Assembly (NCBI GenBank): GCA_003105035.1
Contig: PQAL01000043.1
Span: 34,014 to 98,013, forward strand
Direction of reading: 5' to 3'
Origin: Anaerolineales bacterium
GTDB taxonomy: Bacteria; Chloroflexota; Anaerolineae; Anaerolineales; UBA4823
Length of the DNA: 64,000 bases
In this document: one piece after another, positions 59,175 to 64,000 of the stretch
How the letters are laid out: every line of letters begins with the position of its first letter
How positions within the stretch are numbered: the stretch's first letter is position 1
Notes under the pieces: generated by a model
What the model saw: only the letters and a program-made list of their open reading frames with translations
Told to the model about the DNA's origin: nothing
The model's database searches: none
Program-made: the position numbers and the translations under genes

Positions 59175-60978
59175 TCCAGCGGCCGTACACTCCCATTCCC
59201 CCTAGCGGATTTGTTCCATAATAAACGGGGATGTGGATTAATGACAGCCCAAAATGCTCCCCGGCTTGCTCAAGGGCACCTTGTAAAGACTCTGGCGTAC
59301 TCCCCCCATCCAGGGCGAGTAGACCCGGGATACTGCGGCCCCAGGCTAAGTAATCAACTTTCAGGGTGTCCCAGGTTGCAAAGCCCACCCCATACTGCGC
59401 TTCTTGCAGGCCGCTGATCGCCCCCATCCGCCCGTTATCGAGCAGCAGTATGCATCCGCGTGCCTCGTGCTGCATCCCATCGATTAGGATCTGCGGGTTC
59501 ATGCTGAAGGATCCATCGCCGGTCAGGGCAAGCCCGTAAAACGGTTTTTCTGCCGCGCCCGTGGCAAGCAGGCTTGAGACTGCAAAGCCCATATAGGAAG
59601 CACCCGACTCGTTAAATGTTTGCTGCGGGTTATCGTCCTCTATCACCTGGAAACCGTTCGCTTGCACGTCTCCAGCATCGAAAAAGCAGACAGCCCCCTT
59701 GGATTTTGCCCAGTCAGTGGCAATCATGATGGCTACTGGCTGGGTCAGCACGGGTTTACCCCAGTAATTATCTGGGATGACCGGGTTAAGCCTGCGGACT
59801 TGCTTGATGCACTGCCAGGCAAGCTTTTGCTCTGTACAGGCCTGGAGCCACTCACCCTTTATCATTTGCATGGGGCCAAGCGCCTGGATTACTCTCTGCA
59901 AAGTCCTTCGTACGTCGCCCACCAGGGCCAGAGTCTGGTGATAGTGGGTGGCATCCTCGATATCGGCGTTGATATTGATTACCCGCTTCACATGTGGGTA
60001 GCCCGTGCGCGAGCAGTCCGATTGGCACACTGCCCGGGTCCCAATGGCGATCAACAGGTCGGCATTTTCCATGGCGAAGTTGCCGCACAGGGAGCCCTTC
60101 GAGCCACCAACCCCCATGTTTTGCGGATGGCTGTAGGGGATGCAGCCAGTGGTGAGCGGTGTGTGCACCAGCACCCCGCCGGCAGCCTCCAGCAGTTGGG
60201 TTAGCTCCTGCCCGGCGGTTCGCCCTCCACCGCCCACCTTGATGACCATCCTATCGGCTTCGCTGATCCATTCTACTGCCTGGGCATAATCACCTTCCGC
60301 TGCTCCCAGCTGTATCGGCTGGGCTTCAGGCAGCTCGCGCAGGTTGAAATCGGTCAGCCAGGCTGCCTGGGTGTTCATCGGCAGCAACAGGTAAAATGGT
60401 CCCGGCCGGTATGGATGACCGACCGTTGCTGCACCGCGTTGCAAGGCAGTGGGCAGTGCCAGGGGCGTATGCAGGCTGTATGCCTGCCCCATGCTTGCGG
60501 CCAATTTTAAGGACAGGCCCTGCTCGTGCCTGGGGATTTGTTGCATGTTGAAACCTTCATCCTCCGTGGTCTCATCGCCAAACAGGTACCAAACGCCAAT
60601 ACCATCGGAGGCTGGTACCAATGAGGCTGCTATGGCCTGCAATGCACCCGGCCCAATAGAAGTGACCACCGCTGCCTTTTCACCAGTCACCCAGCGTAGT
60701 GCAGTTGCGGCGTGAGATGCTTCAATCTCGCTGCGCAATCCATATACGTGCAGCAGTCCTGCTTCTTGGTAGGTGCGCAGCACTTCACCGACTTCGGTAG
60801 AGCCATGTCCAAAGACACTGAAAAAGACCTTCACATCCTGTTTGAGCAGGCCAAGTACCAGTGCTTCCGACAGGGTCAGGCTGAGCCGGTTGGGTAGGTT
60901 GCCCCTGCTGAAAAGTTCGGAGTGCTCCACTCGCTGGCGGGTAAGTTCTTCGTGGGTTGGCTTGGTCGAAGAAATCAT
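59119..60978 (-). CDS. ThDP-dependent enzyme, IolD / acetolactate-synthase-like
   Basis: A 619-residue thiamine-diphosphate enzyme with the three usual domains: the N-terminal PYR domain carrying the essential Glu near 84 (RSEIEASHAATA), a central domain, and the PP domain with the cofactor motif GDGSFSMN-x-LLLDN near 490-515. The N-terminal FFSVFGHGSTEVGEVL recalls IolD, the ring-opening trihydroxycyclohexanedione hydrolase of inositol breakdown; acetolactate synthase is the alternative. It lies upstream of the Gfo/Idh gene on the same strand, as in inositol operons, although the other iol genes are not present. Confidence 0.82.
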   Translation of the reverse strand: MISSTKPTHEELTRQRVEHSELFSRGNLPNRLSLTLSEALVLGLLKQDVKVFFSVFGHGSTEVGEVLRTYQEAGLLHVYGLRSEIEASHAATALRWVTGEKAAVVTSIGPGALQAIAASLVPASDGIGVWYLFGDETTEDEGFNMQQIPRHEQGLSLKLAASMGQAYSLHTPLALPTALQRGAATVGHPYRPGPFYLLLPMNTQAAWLTDFNLRELPEAQPIQLGAAEGDYAQAVEWISEADRMVIKVGGGGRTAGQELTQLLEAAGGVLVHTPLTTGCIPYSHPQNMGVGGSKGSLCGNFAMENADLLIAIGTRAVCQSDCSRTGYPHVKRVININADIEDATHYHQTLALVGDVRRTLQRVIQALGPMQMIKGEWLQACTEQKLAWQCIKQVRRLNPVIPDNYWGKPVLTQPVAIMIATDWAKSKGAVCFFDAGDVQANGFQVIEDDNPQQTFNESGASYMGFAVSSLLATGAAEKPFYGLALTGDGSFSMNPQILIDGMQHEARGCILLLDNGRMGAISGLQEAQYGVGFATWDTLKVDYLAWGRSIPGLLALDGGSTPESLQGALEQAGEHFGLSLIHIPVYYGTNPLGGMGVYGRWNVGNWCDEVQGLRHDIGL

Positions 60979-61032
60979 GGCTTTATATTCCTATCTGCTT
61001 GTTTCCATGCCTTGTAGAAGACACCGATTTAA

Positions 61033-61566
61033 TTAGGGTTGGCGCAGCGCCTGCCTGGCCAGCAGTAGTGCAGCCAGGCTTTTTCCATCCATCAGTTCTC
61101 CCTGGGCTGCCATCTCGTAGGCTTTCTCAGCCGGGATGGTTTCAAGGGTCAGGAATTCGTCCTGGTCTCCAGGTAGCGGGTCTGGGGAGAGCCCCGTGGC
61201 TAGATAGACGTACATATACTCTGTGGAGTATCCTGGTGCCAGGAAGAACTCTCCCAGCTTCACCAGGTTCTCTGCCGCAAAGCCCGTCTCCTCGCGGATC
61301 TCCCGCCGGGCACACACTTCCGGCGGTTCCCCTGCACCCAGCGTGCCGGCTGGCAGCTCGAGCAGCTCCTTACCGGTGGCATGCCGGTATTGCCGAACGA
61401 ACAGGATCCTACCGGCCGCGTCCACTGGCAGGATGGTGACAGCCCCTGGATGTTCAATAATATCCAGGGGCGTGCTGTACTGGTTTGGGAAGCGCACCTG
61501 GTCGCGCCGAACGTTGAATGCCCGCCCCCGATAGACGGTTTCCTGGTTGAGTGTCTCTACGATCAT
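61033..61566 (-). CDS. Nudix hydrolase, ADP-ribose pyrophosphatase-like
   Basis: A 177-residue Nudix protein with a complete box: G74, E80, R88-E89 and E92-E93 in the segment AGTLGAGEPPEVCARREIREET, which binds the metal. The N-terminal part (VYRGRAFNVRRDQVRFPNQ) and the downstream YMYVYLATGL match the ADP-ribose pyrophosphatase (NudF) group, which splits ADP-ribose into AMP and ribose 5-phosphate. An AAGGAG ribosome site precedes the ATG. It lies between the ThDP gene and the terminator of the LysM gene. Confidence 0.9.
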   Translation of the reverse strand: MIVETLNQETVYRGRAFNVRRDQVRFPNQYSTPLDIIEHPGAVTILPVDAAGRILFVRQYRHATGKELLELPAGTLGAGEPPEVCARREIREETGFAAENLVKLGEFFLAPGYSTEYMYVYLATGLSPDPLPGDQDEFLTLETIPAEKAYEMAAQGELMDGKSLAALLLARQALRQP

Positions 61567-61584
61567 TTTGCTCCTTAAAAACTA

Positions 61585-61617
61585 CGAAGGTTTAAACAGG
61601 ATGTGTTTAAACCTTCG
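61585..61617 (-). terminator. Rho-independent terminator of the LysM lipoprotein gene
   Basis: CGAAGGTTTAAACA (61585-61598) pairs perfectly with 61604-61617 (14 bp) around a 5-base loop, followed on the minus strand by TAGTTTTTAA. It ends the LysM transcript just before the Nudix ribosome site. Confidence 0.8.
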
Positions 61618-61635
61618 CAAGTGTCGGTATGGTTC

Positions 61636-62310
61636 CTAGGGGATGATCAATACTTCTCCGGCCGGTAAATCACCCGATTGCAGGCTGTTCTGCAGGGCAA
61701 TCATGTCGGGTGAGACGTCTCCGTAAGAGCAGGCGATCGTGTTGAGCGTGTCACCTGACTGGATTTTATAATAGTCAGGATGCGGCTTCAGCGCCCGGTC
61801 TCCTGCGAAAGTGTTACCCGTCTGGGGGAGCTTTAAGACCTGCCCCGCATAGGTGTATGAGCTACCCGAGAGTCCATTCAGGCTGAGCAGCTCGTTGATA
61901 TCTACATTGAAGCGGCGGGCGATGCAGAAAGGATATTCACCCTGCGCCAGCGTATAGCTATCGGGTGGCCCTCCGGGTGTGGCCTGTACATAGGTTACGG
62001 GCGTGTCAGTAGCCACTGGAGCGGGCGGAACACTCGTTGCAAATGGACTGACCGGTGTGGTCGTGGGAATTTGTCCGGGTGCTGCTGGCGTCACGGTCGC
62101 GAAGCCTGGTAGTGCCTGGGCTGTCTGGGTAGCGAAGGCAGACACATCAATACTACCGCCTGTTCCCTGGCTCGCTTCTGGTACCGGGAATTCACTGCTG
62201 CTAGTTTCTGGGCCTTTTGAGGCGGGGAGCTTGCAGGAGGTCAGCCCGACCATCAGGATGCTAACCAGCACAAGCAGAATGAACGTACGTAGAGTGGTAG
62301 TGCGGTTCAT
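61636..62310 (-). CDS. Lipoprotein with two LysM domains
   Basis: A 224-residue lipoprotein. The start is the ATG at 62310 (MNRTTTLRTF), with GGAG nine bases upstream; a GTG/ATG-type start at 62334 would add eight odd residues. The signal peptide ends in the lipobox LTSC near 26, followed by a Pro/Thr linker and two LysM repeats: about 125-170 (YTLAQGEYPFCIARRFNVDINELLSLN) and 180-224 (YYKIQSGDTLNTIACSYGDVS). LysM binds peptidoglycan or other GlcNAc polymers, so the protein is likely wall- or sheath-associated. Its terminator follows the stop. Confidence 0.87.
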   Translation of the reverse strand: MNRTTTLRTFILLVLVSILMVGLTSCKLPASKGPETSSSEFPVPEASQGTGGSIDVSAFATQTAQALPGFATVTPAAPGQIPTTTPVSPFATSVPPAPVATDTPVTYVQATPGGPPDSYTLAQGEYPFCIARRFNVDINELLSLNGLSGSSYTYAGQVLKLPQTGNTFAGDRALKPHPDYYKIQSGDTLNTIACSYGDVSPDMIALQNSLQSGDLPAGEVLIIP

Positions 62311-62428
62311 AAGATTATCGTCTCCTTCACCCACGGCCAGGCAGTGCCGGGCAAATGATTAGCATGTCTTGGCCGAACAGCGGCGTCGTAGATGATACTA
62401 GCATATTCCCAAACCTGCGTCAAGCAAA

Positions 62429-62941
62429 TTAACGGTGCGGTTTTTTAGTGGGAGACACTTCAAATCGGAAGTCGCAGATATCCGCCCCTTCCATGATCGT
62501 TTGGGTGCGGGTGAGCGTGATATCGGGATTGAAGCCTTGTAGCAGGGCGAAATCGCGTTCGCAAGACAGCACCTTGCCCAATTCAGTGATGCCCAGGTGA
62601 GCGTACATTTCTGCGTATCTGCAGCGGTAGACATTGAAGCAGAATCGCTTGCGCGTTTGCTCGAGCACCTCGGTTTGGATGGCGTTGTCTTTCTTCCACG
62701 CTTCGGTCGCCAGCGCAAAGTGTTGCAGGTCATTGCATTCCATGCCGGCTGCCATCTGGGCACCTTGCTCTCGGGCAATGTCCTGGATGACCTTGCGGGT
62801 GATTTCCCACACCTTTTCACGGTCATATTCCACGCACAGGGCTTCCAGCAGGGGGGCCAGGATACGGGCCTCGATCTCACGCCGGTTGAGCAACCCGACA
62901 ACATTCATATAATCAACGGGGATGGATGGATCATCTTCCAT
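62429..62941 (-). CDS. L-2-amino-thiazoline-4-carboxylate hydrolase-like protein
   Basis: A 170-residue protein of the ATC-hydrolase family (L-2-amino-thiazoline-4-carboxylic acid hydrolase-like). Typical segments: YRCRYAEMYAHLGITELGKVLSCERDFALLQGF and the C-terminal CDFRFE near 155. The named enzyme opens a thiazoline ring to give N-carbamoyl-cysteine, but most family members are uncharacterised and the name may not describe this protein's true substrate. The start is the ATG at 62941; a convincing ribosome site is not visible. It stands alone. Confidence 0.78.
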   Translation of the reverse strand: MEDDPSIPVDYMNVVGLLNRREIEARILAPLLEALCVEYDREKVWEITRKVIQDIAREQGAQMAAGMECNDLQHFALATEAWKKDNAIQTEVLEQTRKRFCFNVYRCRYAEMYAHLGITELGKVLSCERDFALLQGFNPDITLTRTQTIMEGADICDFRFEVSPTKKPHR

Positions 62942-62976
62942 AGCTTAGGATTGGTTGCAAGGATTGTGCCATCTGT

Positions 62977-63591
62977 TTATGATTTGTTGGGATTATCCTG
63001 GAACGCCTGCGATGGCTCTTCCAGGTCATCGTCCAGCACCCGGCCAGCTGCGAAGCTCATGCCCTGGATAAAACCCCGCGCCTGTTCGGTTAATGGGTAT
63101 CCAGCCTGCAGGTCATTCCAGAACGCCGCTGAATGGTTGGGGTATTTGCGGTGCATCAGCTCATGTGCGATCACGTAGTCAATGACCCAGTCTGGCCAGC
63201 CTTTGATCTTATCGCTGATGCGGATCTCGCCATCGGTTGGGCCTCCCCGCGTGCAGCTGCCAATGCGCGCCTGCATGTTGCTCACCCAGCGGATGTTATT
63301 CCATTGTAGTTTGCCCTTAAAATATTTATGGTTGATCCGCTCCGCCCGCTGGTGCAGCTCGGCATCCGTCCGCCTGGCGCGTACCGCGCTGGCTTTGTCC
63401 ACCTGGCTGGCTACCTGCTCCAGCAGGGCTGCCACACGGTATCTTGGCAGTCGGTACGGTATGCGTAAAAGCAGGGAACCATCCGGCAGCCGCTCCCAGC
63501 GGGATGTCTTGGTCAGGCGTTTATCCCTTTTCAGGTTGACGATCACCTGCTCGCCCTGCTTGTTTCGGATCTGGTAGCGCTGGTATTCCAT
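62977..63591 (-). CDS. YgjP-type (SprT/WLM-like) metallopeptidase domain protein
   Basis: A 204-residue protein with the zinc motif HELMH (His143, Glu144, His147) and a third ligand His153 in NHSAAFW, as in the YgjP/DUF45 metallopeptidase group. The N-terminus (residues 1-40) forms beta strands of unknown role, and the last 25 residues are acidic. It is preceded, 6 bases upstream, by the truncated coiled-coil gene, so the two are probably co-transcribed. The target is not known. Confidence 0.85.
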   Translation of the reverse strand: MEYQRYQIRNKQGEQVIVNLKRDKRLTKTSRWERLPDGSLLLRIPYRLPRYRVAALLEQVASQVDKASAVRARRTDAELHQRAERINHKYFKGKLQWNNIRWVSNMQARIGSCTRGGPTDGEIRISDKIKGWPDWVIDYVIAHELMHRKYPNHSAAFWNDLQAGYPLTEQARGFIQGMSFAAGRVLDDDLEEPSQAFQDNPNKS

Positions 63592-63597
63592 TACCGC

Positions 63598-64000
63598 TTA
63601 GCCTGCCGAAAAACCTGGCAACTCCACTACTTCCTCGCCAATTTTCACCAGGTGGTAGGGCATCCAGGCTACCCCGAAGATATCCAGCAGGATGTCCTTC
63701 TTTTGTGCCGAAATGGGGATTTCGCTGGTCTGGCTGGCAATTTCTGCCCATTTATCGCGGATGGCCTGGGTCGCAGTCGCTTTTTCTGCCTCGATGTCAG
63801 CGATCTCCTTCTGGTAGTCCTTGATTGCCTCCTCCGATTCCTCCACGTCGCTTTTGGCATTGGAGGTCATCCTGCGCTTGCTTAGCGATGAGCTAATCGA
63901 GCGTTTGCGTCCAAAGCCCAGGATACCTGCCACCGCCTCAAGCCCTGTACCCAGCTCCTCCATTTTTCGGCTGGAGAGCTCGGCTTCGTCCTGTTTCAGC
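63598..64000 (-). CDS. C-terminal fragment of a coiled-coil protein cut by the window edge
   Basis: The frame is open to the right edge, giving at least 133 residues of a protein whose start lies outside the window (the ATG at 63963 is only an internal Met). It contains a charged coiled coil (SDVEESEEAIKDYQKEIADIEAEKA) and ends with a hydrophobic LVKIGEEVVELPGF segment. The visible part carries no motif that identifies it; an ATPase of the DUF87/HerA type partnered with the metallopeptidase is a guess. Only the sequence beyond the edge can settle this. Confidence 0.55.
   Translation of the reverse strand, partial: LKQDEAELSSRKMEELGTGLEAVAGILGFGRKRSISSSLSKRRMTSNAKSDVEESEEAIKDYQKEIADIEAEKATATQAIRDKWAEIASQTSEIPISAQKKDILLDIFGVAWMPYHLVKIGEEVVELPGFSAG

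Noticed and set aside
1..64000. Prophage, transposon, CRISPR array, restriction-modification or toxin-antitoxin locus, tRNA or rRNA genes
   Set aside because: I looked on both strands for transposase, integrase, cas, methylase and tRNA T-arm patterns and saw none; tRNA absence should be verified by a covariance scan.

Overview
The window reads as chromosomal DNA of a member of the Chloroflexota, most likely class Anaerolineae. This is inferred from gene content, not from a marker search: many lipoproteins with Thr/Pro-rich linkers after the lipobox, an NBR1-type Ig-like protein, a VanW/YoaR-type envelope protein, DUF951, a Ser T-box in front of serS, and a DUF58-transglutaminase-MoxR cluster. 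Coding density is high and many neighbours overlap by ATGA. I see no rRNA, tRNA, CRISPR array, transposase or phage gene. Both edges cut genes: a sixA-like phosphatase on the left and an unidentified coiled-coil protein on the right. Layout 0-16 kb: partial sixA diverges from a HAD phosphatase; a coupled trio follows (ABC exporter, DNPH1-like hydrolase, RarD); then on the minus strand an M28 peptidase, a very large alpha-2-macroglobulin-like lipoprotein and a Cys/Met PLP enzyme; then a VanW protein, a Trm112-like protein and a HEAT-repeat protein. 16-21 kb: serS behind a T-box leader (specifier UCC) with a DUF456 protein; a divergent arsenic pair (ArsR-type regulator with a Cys-pair N-terminal region, and ArsM); a GIN-domain lipoprotein. 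21-30 kb: a minus-strand operon (DUF951, diacylglycerol-type glycosyltransferase, NBR1-Ig protein, rsmI, sugar-phosphate isomerase) diverges from a plus-strand unit (site-2 protease, HD protein, TyrA-like dehydrogenase), followed by kbl. 29-43 kb: DUF58-TgpA-MoxR, then a complete peptide-type ABC importer (two paralogous binding proteins, two permeases, two ATPases) whose second permease carries a large extracytoplasmic insertion. 43-54 kb: SH3b lipoprotein, MFS transporter and DegV; then a cytoplasmic-membrane and nucleotide-signalling run, coaE-GNAT fusion, cdaA, cdaR and der, followed by lepB, deoC, a YgiT-type zinc protein and an unknown protein. 54-64 kb: a GPH-type symporter coupled to a FAD oxidoreductase, convergent with a Gfo/Idh dehydrogenase and an IolD-like ThDP enzyme, which suggests polyol/inositol or sugar metabolism; then Nudix, LysM lipoprotein, ATC-hydrolase-like protein, a YgjP-type metallopeptidase and the truncated edge gene. 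No single locus is an obviously new defence or mobile system. The most unusual items are the permease with an embedded binding-protein-like domain, the macroglobulin with a broken thioester motif, the cysteine-paired ArsR, the TyrA-like protein lacking its catalytic signatures, the CoaE-GNAT fusion, two genes whose -10 box predicts leaderless mRNA, and a candidate structured leader upstream of degV.
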